This document shows positions 1 through 8,373 of a stretch of 64,000 nt of DNA, piece after piece (the first letter of the stretch is position 1; every line of letters begins with the position of its first letter). The DNA comes from an uncultured Pelagibacteraceae bacterium (lineage in GTDB: Bacteria > Pseudomonadota > Alphaproteobacteria > Pelagibacterales > Pelagibacteraceae): positions 1 to 64,000 of the forward strand of contig CACEXM010000003.1 of assembly GCA_902563555.1 (NCBI GenBank), written 5' to 3'. Both the position numbers and the translations under genes were made by a program. The notes beneath the pieces are model-generated. The model did not search any database. It was not told the DNA's origin and was given only the letters and a program-made list of their open reading frames with translations.

Positions 1-1625
1 AAGAAAATGCAAACTTTTCAACTCTTGAAAAAATGCAGCTTGAAACTGTCATTAAAATTGATGGAGAAGTAGTAAGTAGATCAAAAGAAACAATTAATAA
101 GGAAATAAATACAGGTGAAGTGGAGGTAGTTATAAAAAGTTTGAATGTTCTAGGAACTTGTAAAGAATTGCCAATGCCAATTTTCAGTGATCAAGAATAT
201 TCAGAGGAGATAAGATTGAGATATAGATTTTTGGATTTAAGAAGAAAAAAAATTCATGAAAATATTGTTTTAAGATCCAAAGTTATCTCATTTATAAGAA
301 ATGAAATGAATAAACTGGGCTTTCTTGAATATCAAACACCAATTTTAACATCATCAAGTCCAGAGGGAGCTAGAGATTTTCTAGTTCCAAGTAGATTAAA
401 CCCAGGTAAATTTTATGCACTACCACAAGCACCGCAGCAATTTAAACAATTAATAATGATATCCGGTTTTGATAAATATTTTCAAATTGCGCCATGTTTT
501 AGAGACGAAGACGCTAGAGCTGACAGAAGTCCTGGTGAGTTTTACCAATTAGATTTGGAGATGTCATTTGTTGAACAAGAGGATGTCTTCAATATAGTAG
601 AAACTCTATTAGTCAATACCTTTAAAAATTTTTCAAAAAAAAAATTATTAAAAGAAAAATTTCCAAGAATATCTTTTAAAGATTCTATGGTTAGGTATGG
701 AACTGACAAACCAGATTTGAGAAATCCATTAGTTATAAATGATATAACGGAAATTTTTTTAAGAGACGATGTTAAATTTGATATTTTTAAAAAACTTGTA
801 AAATCAGGTTCTAAAGTTAGATGTATTATTACAAAAAATACAAAAGATAAGCCAAGAAGTTTTTTTGATGGAATTGATAGATGGGCAAAAGATCAAGGTG
901 CTTCTGGTTTGGCATATTTTACTTTTGAAATGAATAAAGAAATTACGGGTAAAGGCCCTGTAGGGAAATTTTTTTCTAAAGACTCTCTAAATGAAATAAT
1001 GAAAAAAACAGGTGCTAAAATAGGAGATAGTATTTTCTTAGCATGCGGCAAAGAGAAAGATTTAGAAAATATTACTGCTCTTGCTAGAAATAAAATTGCT
1101 CGTGATCTAAATTTAATAGATGAGAATATTTTTGCATTTTGTTGGATTGTAGACTACCCAATGTATGAAAAGGATATTGAAACGAAAAAAATTAAGTTCA
1201 GTCATAATCCATTTTCAATGCCCCAAGGAGATGTAGATAATCTAAATTTTGATAACCCTTTAGAAATTTTAGCTTATCAGTATGATATAGTTTGCAATGG
1301 TATAGAACTTTCATCAGGTGCTATTAGAAATCATATCCCGGAACTAATGTATAAATTATTTTCAATAGCTGGATATGATAAAGATCATGTTGATGAAAAA
1401 TTTAGTGGAATGATAAATGCACTTAATTATGGCGCTCCACCTCATGGAGGAATTGCTCCTGGTATTGATAGAATAGTGATGCTTTTGGCTAATGAGAAAA
1501 ATATAAGAGAAGTTACAATGTTCCCAATGAACCAAAATGCTCAAGATTTAATGATGAATGCTCCATCAAATGTAAATGAAAATCAACTAAAAGAGTTAAA
1601 TATCTATTTAAAACCAAAAAAATAA
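1..1625 (+). CDS. aspS: Aspartyl-tRNA synthetase, 3' part (5' end outside window)
   Basis: Class II aminoacyl-tRNA synthetase that charges tRNA-Asp in the cytoplasm. The reading frame is open from base 3, upstream of the first Met at 33, so the gene starts before the window and Met33 is internal; most of the N-terminal OB anticodon-binding domain is missing here. Visible are the [11 protein letters not shown] stretch, motif 2 ([10 protein letters not shown] followed by [12 protein letters not shown]) and motif 3 ([12 protein letters not shown]) with the family ending [18 protein letters not shown]. The bacterial-type insertion domain lies between motifs 2 and 3. The stop codon directly abuts the stop of the convergent gene at 1626 with no spacer. 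Confidence 0.97.
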   Translation, partial: ENANFSTLEKMQLETVIKIDGEVVSRSKETINKEINTGEVEVVIKSLNVLGTCKELPMPIFSDQEYSEEIRLRYRFLDLRRKKIHENIVLRSKVISFIRNEMNKLGFLEYQTPILTSSSPEGARDFLVPSRLNPGKFYALPQAPQQFKQLIMISGFDKYFQIAPCFRDEDARADRSPGEFYQLDLEMSFVEQEDVFNIVETLLVNTFKNFSKKKLLKEKFPRISFKDSMVRYGTDKPDLRNPLVINDITEIFLRDDVKFDIFKKLVKSGSKVRCIITKNTKDKPRSFFDGIDRWAKDQGASGLAYFTFEMNKEITGKGPVGKFFSKDSLNEIMKKTGAKIGDSIFLACGKEKDLENITALARNKIARDLNLIDENIFAFCWIVDYPMYEKDIETKKIKFSHNPFSMPQGDVDNLNFDNPLEILAYQYDIVCNGIELSSGAIRNHIPELMYKLFSIAGYDKDHVDEKFSGMINALNYGAPPHGGIAPGIDRIVMLLANEKNIREVTMFPMNQNAQDLMMNAPSNVNENQLKELNIYLKPKK

Positions 1626-2450
1626 TTATTTTTTACCTTTGAGACTTATTTTTACATCAGATATATCTACGAGATTTTTTTTATAGTTATTTCTTACAAA
1701 GCCTTTACTCGTCATATCTTTAACGATTTTTAAAAGTTGATTTTGTTCATCGGGATTTTTCTCATCTATATTAGAATTTTCGTTATTTCCAATTGATGGA
1801 GTGTGAGCTAAATCTTCTCTATTTTGATATGATATAGCTAATTCTCTAAATATGTAATCTAAAATAGAAGAAGCACTTAAAATTCTGTCATTCCCATAAA
1901 CTTTACCAGACGGTTCAAATTTCGTTCCAACGAATGCACTAATAAATTCGTCTAGCGGCACACCATATTGAAGACCTAAAGAAATAGCTATGGCAAAGTT
2001 ATTCATTAAGGCTTTCACTAGCTCACCTTCTTTACTTGTATCTATGAAAATTTCTCCGATTTTACCATCTTCATATTCACCAGTATGTAAATACACTTTA
2101 TGATCACCGATGGTAGCTTTTTGAATATAACCTTTTCTTCTATCTGGCATACTAAATCTTTTGCTATTATTATCTGAGTTATTAGCTGTTTTTTTTATAA
2201 TATTTTCTATTTTTTTCTGACCTAATTCTTTACTGTTTGCAGTAATTTTAATCTCATTTTTTTCTATAATTTTCTTGTTATTGGGATCTAAACTTTTTGT
2301 CTTTCTATTATCAAGTTTGACATCTAATATTTCAAACTCTCCATCATCTCTTTTTTCCAGACTCTTTAGATCTGCTTCGCTTATATTATCTAAACGGTGA
2401 TTTACTTTAAATGTGCATGTATAATATGTTTCAACTAAATATTTTGACAT
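1626..2450 (-). CDS. Stand-alone NrdJb-like protein (C-terminal region of B12-dependent ribonucleotide reductase)
   Basis: A 274-residue protein that resembles only the C-terminal part of class II (adenosylcobalamin-dependent) ribonucleotide reductase, the region called NrdJb where the enzyme is split. Diagnostic stretches are [52 protein letters not shown] and [13 protein letters not shown]. The N-terminal 100 residues are low-complexity Lys/Asn-rich and unlike the family. No catalytic barrel with the radical Cys and no NrdJa partner is present nearby, so it is unlikely to reduce ribonucleotides by itself. It may be a regulatory or remnant domain. It starts divergently from the NDUFA12 gene across a 113-bp AT-rich gap. 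Confidence 0.75.
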   Translation of the reverse strand: MSKYLVETYYTCTFKVNHRLDNISEADLKSLEKRDDGEFEILDVKLDNRKTKSLDPNNKKIIEKNEIKITANSKELGQKKIENIIKKTANNSDNNSKRFSMPDRRKGYIQKATIGDHKVYLHTGEYEDGKIGEIFIDTSKEGELVKALMNNFAIAISLGLQYGVPLDEFISAFVGTKFEPSGKVYGNDRILSASSILDYIFRELAISYQNREDLAHTPSIGNNENSNIDEKNPDEQNQLLKIVKDMTSKGFVRNNYKKNLVDISDVKISLKGKK

Positions 2451-2563
2451 AATTCCTTAAATTAAAAAATTATTTGATTAACGATACAAAATATTTATAT
2501 ACAAATTCATAATATAGTCTAATTTAATTTATACAATTTTAAATTGAAATAATTTTATTTTTT

Positions 2564-2923
2564 ATGTTGACACTTTTTAAAAAAATTTTTACTTGGTGGA
2601 ATCGTGATACTTTCGGAACAAGATTAAAAACTATTTTTTTTGGAAAATTAATTGGAAAAGACAGTTTTGGAAATAAATATTATGAAGGCAAAGATGGTAA
2701 ACGGTGGGTCATTTATTCAGATGAGATTGATGCCTCCAAAATTCCTGTAGAGTGGTATTCTTGGATGCATTTTACACCAAATAAAATTGAAAAAACTCAT
2801 GATTTGGAGAAATATAAATGGCAAAAACCTCATCAACCTAATTTAACTGGAACTGACTCTGCATATTACCCAAATAAAAATAAAAATGCTGTTGAAAAAA
2901 AATATAAGAGTTGGAAAAATTAA
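2564..2923 (+). CDS. NADH:ubiquinone oxidoreductase NDUFA12-family accessory subunit
   Basis: A 119-residue protein of the NDUFA12/B17.2 family, a supernumerary subunit of respiratory complex I shared by mitochondria and alphaproteobacteria. Typical features are the N-terminal TWWNRDTFGTRLKT, GKDSFGNKYYEGKDGKRWV and the family signature IPVEWYSWMHF followed by a KPHQPNLTGT tail. Length is normal for the bacterial family. It is followed, with a 38-bp overlap, by a DUF2155 gene, a pairing I recall as common in alphaproteobacteria. It probably acts on the matrix-equivalent (cytoplasmic) arm of complex I during assembly. Confidence 0.92.
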   Translation: MLTLFKKIFTWWNRDTFGTRLKTIFFGKLIGKDSFGNKYYEGKDGKRWVIYSDEIDASKIPVEWYSWMHFTPNKIEKTHDLEKYKWQKPHQPNLTGTDSAYYPNKNKNAVEKKYKSWKN

Positions 2924-3293
2924 ATTTAAACTTTTATTTTTAACTCTTTTTTTATCATTAAACTTTTATTTTAGTTTAAATTCTGCAACAGAGCTAGAGG
3001 GTAATTTTACTGAGATTAAAGTATTGGATAAAATCAGTTCAAAAAACAAGCTAGTTAAACTTGAAAATGGAATAGAAATTCAACATAAAGATCTAGCTAT
3101 AAAAAGCATGAAGTGTAAAAATTCAGAGTTTGATGATAATCCAGAGGTAACAGCATATATTCAAGTTAAGGATATGAGCAATAAAAACAAGAATGATGTG
3201 TATGTTTTCAATGGATGGATGTTTTCCTCAAGTCCATCAATAGCTCCATTTGATCATCCTGTTTATGATATTTGGCTTGTAAGATGTTACTAA
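2886..3293 (+). CDS. DUF2155 family secreted protein
   Basis: A 135-residue protein with a hydrophobic N-terminal segment (LLFLTLFLSLNFYFSLNSA) that looks like a signal peptide, then a DUF2155 domain with the hallmark C-terminus FNGWMFSSSPSIAPFDHPVY and a final WLVRC. The conserved Cys (MKCKN) is present. Function is unknown; the family sits beside NDUFA12 in many alphaproteobacteria. The only usable starts (ATG 2886 or TTG 2892) lie inside the NDUFA12 gene, so a 32-38 bp overlap and translational coupling are likely. Its 3' end overlaps the 3' end of convergent accC by 4 bp. Confidence 0.88.
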   Translation: MLLKKNIRVGKIKFKLLFLTLFLSLNFYFSLNSATELEGNFTEIKVLDKISSKNKLVKLENGIEIQHKDLAIKSMKCKNSEFDDNPEVTAYIQVKDMSNKNKNDVYVFNGWMFSSSPSIAPFDHPVYDIWLVRCY

Positions 3294-4627
3294 ACAATTT
3301 TTTCATTATCAAGCCAACTAACATTAAAATTTGAGTTGATAAATTTTTCATGATTAAGAAGTTTTTTATGTAAGGGTATTGTAGTAGTAATTCCATCAAT
3401 TACAAATTCATCAAGAGATCTATTCATTCTTTGTATTGCTTCTATCCTGTTTCTTCCATGACAAATTAATTTACAAATTAAACTGTCATAGTAGGGAGTA
3501 ACTTTATAGCCCTGAAATATTGCACCATCAACTCTAGTTCTAAATCCTGATGGCTGATTACACATACCAATAGTACCTGGTGATGGCTGAAAATTATTAC
3601 TTGGATCCTCTGCATTAATTCTACATTCTATTGCATGGCCTCTTGGAACTATGTCAGACTGTTTTAGTGCGGTTTCCCCTGTGTAAGCTATCCAGATTTG
3701 TTCCTTAATTATATCTATACCAGTTACCATTTCAGTGACAGGATGTTCAACTTGTACTCTTGTATTCATTTCTAAAAAGTAAAATTTTCCATTCTCGTAT
3801 ATAAATTCAACTGTTCCAGCACCCTCATAGCCAATTTTACTTACCATTTTTACTGTTTTTTCAAAAAGATCATTTCTAATTTTATCATTTAAAACTGGAC
3901 TTGGTGTTTCTTCTATTAATTTTTGATGTCTTCTTTGAACAGAACAATCTCGTTCATGTAAATGAACAGTTCTATTTTTCCCAGCTAATATTTGAACTTC
4001 AATATGCCTGGGATTTTGAAAAAATTTTTCAATATATACTTCATCATTACCAAAATATTTTTTTGCCTCTGATCTCGCAGTGGAAAATAATGTATCAAAA
4101 TCTTCTTCTTTGCGAACAATTTTCATTCCTTTACCACCACCACCGCCTGAAGCTTTAATTAAAACTGGAAAACCAATTTTTTTAGATAGTATTTTTGCCT
4201 CTATCATATCTTTAACACCACCTTCTGAACCCTCAATAACTGGTAAGCCATTTTCTTTCGCAATTTTTTTTGCTTGAATTTTATCACCCATCATTTTTAT
4301 AATTTTTGATGATGCGCCTATAAACTTTATTTTATTTTCTTCCAATATTTTAGCAAAGTTTGCATTTTCTGACAAAAAACCATATCCAGGATGAACAGCC
4401 TCAGAGTTTGTCAACTCTATAGCAGAGAGCAAAGCTGGAATATTTAAATAACTATTTGATGGTTGATGTGATCCTATACATACACTTTCATCAGCCAATT
4501 TTACATGCATACTATTTCTGTCAACGTCTGAATGAACTGCAACAGTTGATATCCCCCATTCTTTACAGGCCCTTATCACTCTAACCGCAATTTCCCCTCG
4601 GTTTGCTATTAAAATTTTTTTAAACAT
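3290..4627 (-). CDS. accC: Acetyl-CoA carboxylase, biotin carboxylase subunit
   Basis: ATP-grasp enzyme that carboxylates the biotin on AccB, the first half-reaction of fatty-acid synthesis. It starts with the classic FKKILIANRGEIAVRVIRA, has the Gly-rich ATP loop (IKASGGGGGKGMKIV), EVYIEKFFQNPRHIEVQ, HLHERDCSVQRRHQKLIEE and FLEMNTRVQVEHPVTE. Its 445 residues match the family. It is the last gene of the aroQ-accB-accC operon, with the accB stop and accC start sharing one base. Carboxyltransferase genes accA/accD are not in this window. Confidence 0.97.
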   Translation of the reverse strand: MFKKILIANRGEIAVRVIRACKEWGISTVAVHSDVDRNSMHVKLADESVCIGSHQPSNSYLNIPALLSAIELTNSEAVHPGYGFLSENANFAKILEENKIKFIGASSKIIKMMGDKIQAKKIAKENGLPVIEGSEGGVKDMIEAKILSKKIGFPVLIKASGGGGGKGMKIVRKEEDFDTLFSTARSEAKKYFGNDEVYIEKFFQNPRHIEVQILAGKNRTVHLHERDCSVQRRHQKLIEETPSPVLNDKIRNDLFEKTVKMVSKIGYEGAGTVEFIYENGKFYFLEMNTRVQVEHPVTEMVTGIDIIKEQIWIAYTGETALKQSDIVPRGHAIECRINAEDPSNNFQPSPGTIGMCNQPSGFRTRVDGAIFQGYKVTPYYDSLICKLICHGRNRIEAIQRMNRSLDEFVIDGITTTIPLHKKLLNHEKFINSNFNVSWLDNEKIV

Positions 4628-5061
4628 TATTCTAGTGTGATTAAAACTTGACCAAATTCTACTGGTTGACCATCTGCTACTAAAATTTCTTTTACAATTC
4701 CACTAGAGGTGGATGGTACGTGATTCATTGTTTTCATTGCTTCAACAATCATTACCGTATCGCCTTTTTTAATTTTTTTTCCAACTTCAACAAATTTTTT
4801 TGCTCCAGGTTCAGGTGCATGATATGCAGTTCCAATTATTGGAGATTTAACTTCAATGCCGGAAATTGTATTAGCTGTAACTTTATTATCTGTGTTTGAT
4901 AAGTTATCGATACTCAAGTTTTTCAGAGCTCGATTATTTAAAGTATTATTATTTTTTGATACTTTTATTTTTGTATCTTTATTAGTATATTCTAGCTCTG
5001 TAAGATTAAATTCATCTAAATACTCAGTTAACTCTTTAATTATTTTTTTATCAATTTTCAT
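4627..5061 (-). CDS. accB: Biotin carboxyl carrier protein of acetyl-CoA carboxylase
   Basis: A 144-residue biotinyl carrier protein. The C-terminal domain (about residues 70-144) carries the biotinylation motif VEAMKTMNHV, in which the Lys is the biotin site. The N-terminal helix (KIDKKIIKELTEYLDEFNLTELEY) is typical of BCCP, followed by a short Asn-rich linker. It accepts CO2 from AccC and donates it to the carboxyltransferase. It overlaps the end of aroQ by 11 bp and the start of accC by 1 bp, so the three genes are almost certainly co-transcribed and translationally coupled. Confidence 0.96.
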   Translation of the reverse strand: MKIDKKIIKELTEYLDEFNLTELEYTNKDTKIKVSKNNNTLNNRALKNLSIDNLSNTDNKVTANTISGIEVKSPIIGTAYHAPEPGAKKFVEVGKKIKKGDTVMIVEAMKTMNHVPSTSSGIVKEILVADGQPVEFGQVLITLE

Positions 5062-5497
5062 TTTTTAAAAGTTTTTGCATAGAAATTATGGCTAAAATAT
5101 ATCCATTTGCACCTAAACCAAAAATTCCACCGGTAACTATATCACTTATTAAAGATTTTTGTCTAAATTCCTCTCTCTTATAAATATTCGAAATATGTAC
5201 TTCTATAATTGGTTTTTTAAAAACATCCAAAGCATCTCTAATAGCAATAGAAGTATGAGTAAAAGCAGCAGCATTTATTATAATTCCATCAAATTTATTT
5301 ATAGATTGCTGTATTATATTTACTAATTCTCCCTCAATATTAGAATGAACAAATTTCATATCTAAACCTAATTCATTAGATTTTTTGATACAAATTTCTT
5401 TTAATCCATCGAAAGTTATTGAGCCATATTGTGATTGTTCTCTTTCACCTAATAGATTAAGATTTGGACCATTAATTATAATAATTTTATTATTCAT
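5051..5497 (-). CDS. aroQ: 3-dehydroquinate dehydratase, type II
   Basis: Type II dehydroquinase (148 aa) of the shikimate pathway, converting 3-dehydroquinate to 3-dehydroshikimate. Motifs are IINGPNLNLLGERE with the catalytic-loop Arg, QYG with the active-site Tyr, FVHSNIEGELVN, IINAAAFTHTSIAIRDAL and VEVHISNIYKREEFR with the catalytic His. It leads the aroQ-accB-accC operon, an order common in alphaproteobacteria. Its start lies just 16 bp from the divergent thiS start, leaving almost no room for separate promoters. Confidence 0.97.
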   Translation of the reverse strand: MNNKIIIINGPNLNLLGEREQSQYGSITFDGLKEICIKKSNELGLDMKFVHSNIEGELVNIIQQSINKFDGIIINAAAFTHTSIAIRDALDVFKKPIIEVHISNIYKREEFRQKSLISDIVTGGIFGLGANGYILAIISMQKLLKNEN

Positions 5498-5513
5498 TTA
5501 GCTTTTATATACG

Positions 5514-5732
5514 ATGAAAAAAATAAAAAAAATAAAAATAAAGATAAATGGAAATTTTAGATTAATTAACAGCAATATTAATTTATTAAATCTCTTAAAA
5601 AGTTTAAAAATACCATTTAAAAAAGTTGCAATTGAATTAAATCAAGAAATTATTGATAAAAAAAAACTAAACAAGAAAATTTTAAAAAAAGGTGATAAAA
5701 TTGAGATTGTTCATTTTATTGGAGGTGGTTAA
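5514..5732 (+). CDS. thiS: Sulfur carrier protein ThiS
   Basis: A 72-residue ubiquitin-fold sulfur carrier for thiazole synthesis. The C-terminus HFIGGG has the di-glycine tail that is adenylated and then thiocarboxylated, and [13 protein letters not shown] matches the conserved middle strand. The protein is very Lys-rich, as is usual in this genome. It lies 2 bp upstream of thiG. The adenylyltransferase thiF and the glycine oxidase/tyrosine lyase partner are not in this window. Confidence 0.92.
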   Translation: MKKIKKIKIKINGNFRLINSNINLLNLLKSLKIPFKKVAIELNQEIIDKKKLNKKILKKGDKIEIVHFIGGG

Positions 5733-5734
5733 GA

Positions 5735-6508
5735 TTGAAAAAAGATAAACTCATAATTGCAAATAAAAATTTTAAATCAAGATTGATTGTTGGCACTGGT
5801 AAATACAAAAGTATGACAGAATGTGCTAGAGCTGTAAAAATATCTGGGGCAAGTATCGTAACTGTAGCTGTTAGAAGGGTTAATATAACAGATAAAAAAA
5901 AAGCTTTATTGATGGATTATATTGACCCAAAAAAAATTACTTATTTACCAAATACTGCTGGCTGTTTTAATTCAAAAGACGCTTTAAGAACATTAAGATT
6001 AGCGAGGGAGATTGGAGGTTGGAAATTAGTAAAGCTTGAAGTTTTAGGTGATAAAAAAAATTTGTTTCCTGAAATGATTGAGACACTTAAGTCCACTGAA
6101 GTTTTATCAAAAGAGGGATTTAAAGTTATGGTTTATTGTAATGATGATCCATTAATGGCTAAGAGACTTGAAGATTCTGGGGCATGCGCAATTATGCCTT
6201 TAGCTGCGCCGATTGGCTCTGGTCTTGGAATTCAGAACAAGACAAATATTAGAATAATTAGAAAGCAAACAAAATTACCTTTAATAATTGATGCAGGACT
6301 AGGACAAGCATCTGACGCAACAATTGCAATGGAGCTTGGTTGTGATGGTGTTTTAGTAAATACAGCAATTGCAAAAGCAAAAAAACCCCTAGATATGGCG
6401 TTAGCATTTAAAAATGCTGTAATAGCTGGAAGACAATCATATTTATCTGGCAGAATTCAAAAAAATTTAATGGGCTCAGCATCATCTCCTAAAAAGGGAA
6501 TCATTTAG
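5735..6508 (+). CDS. thiG: Thiazole synthase
   Basis: A 257-residue TIM-barrel enzyme that builds the thiazole phosphate of thiamine from deoxyxylulose phosphate, ThiS-thiocarboxylate and dehydroglycine. Motifs: [101 protein letters not shown]. The start is TTG at 5735, just after the thiS stop; no ATG is available near it. It overlaps the 3' end of the convergent RNase E/G gene by 8 bp. With the riboswitch-linked thiV at 44.6 kb it suggests thiazole synthesis plus import of the pyrimidine half. Confidence 0.96.
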   Translation: MKKDKLIIANKNFKSRLIVGTGKYKSMTECARAVKISGASIVTVAVRRVNITDKKKALLMDYIDPKKITYLPNTAGCFNSKDALRTLRLAREIGGWKLVKLEVLGDKKNLFPEMIETLKSTEVLSKEGFKVMVYCNDDPLMAKRLEDSGACAIMPLAAPIGSGLGIQNKTNIRIIRKQTKLPLIIDAGLGQASDATIAMELGCDGVLVNTAIAKAKKPLDMALAFKNAVIAGRQSYLSGRIQKNLMGSASSPKKGII

Positions 6509-8276
6509 CTTTTTTATAGAATCTTTTTTTTTTGTAAGGTTTTTTTTTATAAATTCTTTTATTTTTTAATTGGATTACATTTTCATTTAGTTTTTTAACA
6601 TCTAGATTTTTTAAATTTTCATGATGTTCTATTAATTCCAAAGTTTTTTTTGATTTATTTTTAAAGTCTATTATATACTCTGGTATTATCAAATTATTAT
6701 CAGTTATAATATCTATTTTCATTTTATTTTTTTTCTCAAAATATTTAAGGTCATCAATAAAATTTTCTTTTAAAAAGTTAGAAATTTTTTCACAAACTTT
6801 TAGATCTACATATTTTGCTTTATTCAATACAGTTTTTAATTCTACTAATTTTAAAATTTTTAGGGCAAAAGACTCATCAGTTAAACTAATTTTCCACTTG
6901 ACCGCACTTTCTCTTAATCTTTGTCTAGACATTTCTAATAATCCAAAATTACTTATTCTTCCTATCTGAATTCTTGCTCTATCAGCTCTGCACTTTTCTT
7001 TTAATCTTCTTTCTACTAATTTTCTATTTCCATAGCTGAGCATATCTATAAAATCTATTATTATTAGACCTGACAAATCCCTTATTTTGATTTGTCTAGC
7101 AATTTCTTCTGCCGCTTCAAGATTGGTATCCAAAGCCGTACTTTCTACATTTTTTTGTCTTATTGAGCTTCCAGAATTTATATCAATTGAAACTAACGCC
7201 TCTGTAGGATTTATAACTAAATATCCTCCAGATTTTAGTTTGATTTCTGTTTCAAATATTTGATTTAATTTTTGTTCTATTCCTTCCTCAATAAATAGAG
7301 GATTTTTACCTCTGTATTTCTTTATTTTTTTTACATGTGAAGGCATCATCATTTTCATAAAATTTTGGGCTTTTTTATATCCGTCATTCCCCTCAACAAA
7401 AATATTTTTGGTATTTTCATCATACATATCTCTTAAAGTTCTCTTAATAATTTCACTTTCCTGATGAATTAAAGATGGGGCAATTGAATTTATTGCATTT
7501 TCTTTAATTTGATTCCAAGTGTTAATTAATGTCATTAGGTCATGATCTATTTCATTTTTCGTTTTATTACTTCCAGCGGTTCTTACAATCAGACCCATTT
7601 CTTTTGGAATTTCTATTTCATTGAGAATTGATCTAATTTTTTTTCTGTCTGCTGGATTAAATATTTTTCTTGAGATACCACCACCTTTCGGTGTGTTAGG
7701 CATTAAAACAATATATTTACCAGCTATAGATATGAAAGTACTTAATGCAGCTCCTTTTTGACCTCTTTCATCTTTAATAACTTGAACAAGTATAACTTGA
7801 TTAGGTTTAATAACTTCTTGAATTTTATATTTTTTAAATTTTAATTTGTTATTTATTTTATCTTTTGAATTTTCAGGATTTTGTTTTTCATCTTGATTTT
7901 TTACCTCAATTGGATCATCCAGTTCTAAATTTCCCTCTGCGATACTTTCTTCTTCCTTCTCTTCTACTTTTTTTGATAATTCCTCACGTACTCTCTCTTC
8001 CTCTAATTTTATTAATTCAAGATCGCTTTTTGGAATTTGATAGTAATCTGATTGAATATCGTTGAACGATAAAAAACCGTGTCTCTCTCGTCCAAAATCT
8101 ATAAAGGCAGCTTGTAAGGATGGCTCAATTCTACTCACCTTTCCCAAATAGATGTTGTTTTTTATTAAATTGTTTTTTAAACCTTCGTATTCGTATTCTT
8201 CAATGTTGTCGTTTGATTTGAGTACAACTCTAGTTTCATTTGGATGCGAGGCATCAATGTATAAATTTTTATCCAT
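6501..8276 (-). CDS. rne: Ribonuclease E/G family endoribonuclease
   Basis: A 591-residue endoribonuclease of the RNase E/G family for mRNA decay and rRNA processing. The N-terminal S1 domain ([21 protein letters not shown]) is split by an acidic insert at about residues 85-145. The catalytic DNase-I-like part has [11 protein letters not shown] and [10 protein letters not shown] with the metal-binding Asp residues, then [23 protein letters not shown]. The Zn-link CPxCxG normally found after that motif is missing. The C-terminus is a short basic tail ([14 protein letters not shown]) rather than a long degradosome scaffold, so it is closer to RNase G in size. Whether rne or rng is the better name is uncertain. 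Confidence 0.93.
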   Translation of the reverse strand: MDKNLYIDASHPNETRVVLKSNDNIEEYEYEGLKNNLIKNNIYLGKVSRIEPSLQAAFIDFGRERHGFLSFNDIQSDYYQIPKSDLELIKLEEERVREELSKKVEEKEEESIAEGNLELDDPIEVKNQDEKQNPENSKDKINNKLKFKKYKIQEVIKPNQVILVQVIKDERGQKGAALSTFISIAGKYIVLMPNTPKGGGISRKIFNPADRKKIRSILNEIEIPKEMGLIVRTAGSNKTKNEIDHDLMTLINTWNQIKENAINSIAPSLIHQESEIIKRTLRDMYDENTKNIFVEGNDGYKKAQNFMKMMMPSHVKKIKKYRGKNPLFIEEGIEQKLNQIFETEIKLKSGGYLVINPTEALVSIDINSGSSIRQKNVESTALDTNLEAAEEIARQIKIRDLSGLIIIDFIDMLSYGNRKLVERRLKEKCRADRARIQIGRISNFGLLEMSRQRLRESAVKWKISLTDESFALKILKLVELKTVLNKAKYVDLKVCEKISNFLKENFIDDLKYFEKKNKMKIDIITDNNLIIPEYIIDFKNKSKKTLELIEHHENLKNLDVKKLNENVIQLKNKRIYKKKPYKKKRFYKKAK

Positions 8277-8358
8277 ATTTTTTGTTTTGATTTTTTGATT
8301 AAATTATTCATTGTAAATTTTGTGTATTTTTATGCCATATCTTTAACAAATTCCTCTA

Positions 8359-8364
8359 TATAAT
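8359..8364 (+). promoter_or_regulatory. Putative -10 box for the PBP1A gene
   Basis: A perfect TATAAT lies 9 bp before the ATG at 8374, in the 97-bp gap between the divergent RNase E/G and PBP1A genes. A good -35 match is not visible. If used, transcription would begin at or almost at the start codon, giving a leaderless or near-leaderless mRNA, which fits the absence of a clear Shine-Dalgarno sequence there. Confidence 0.35.
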
Positions 8365-8373
8365 GGAATCAAA

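Noticed and set aside
6520-6570. Poly-T/A tracts near the RNase E/G 3' end as a terminator
   Set aside because: They encode the Lys-rich C-terminus of the protein and have no stem-loop before them.
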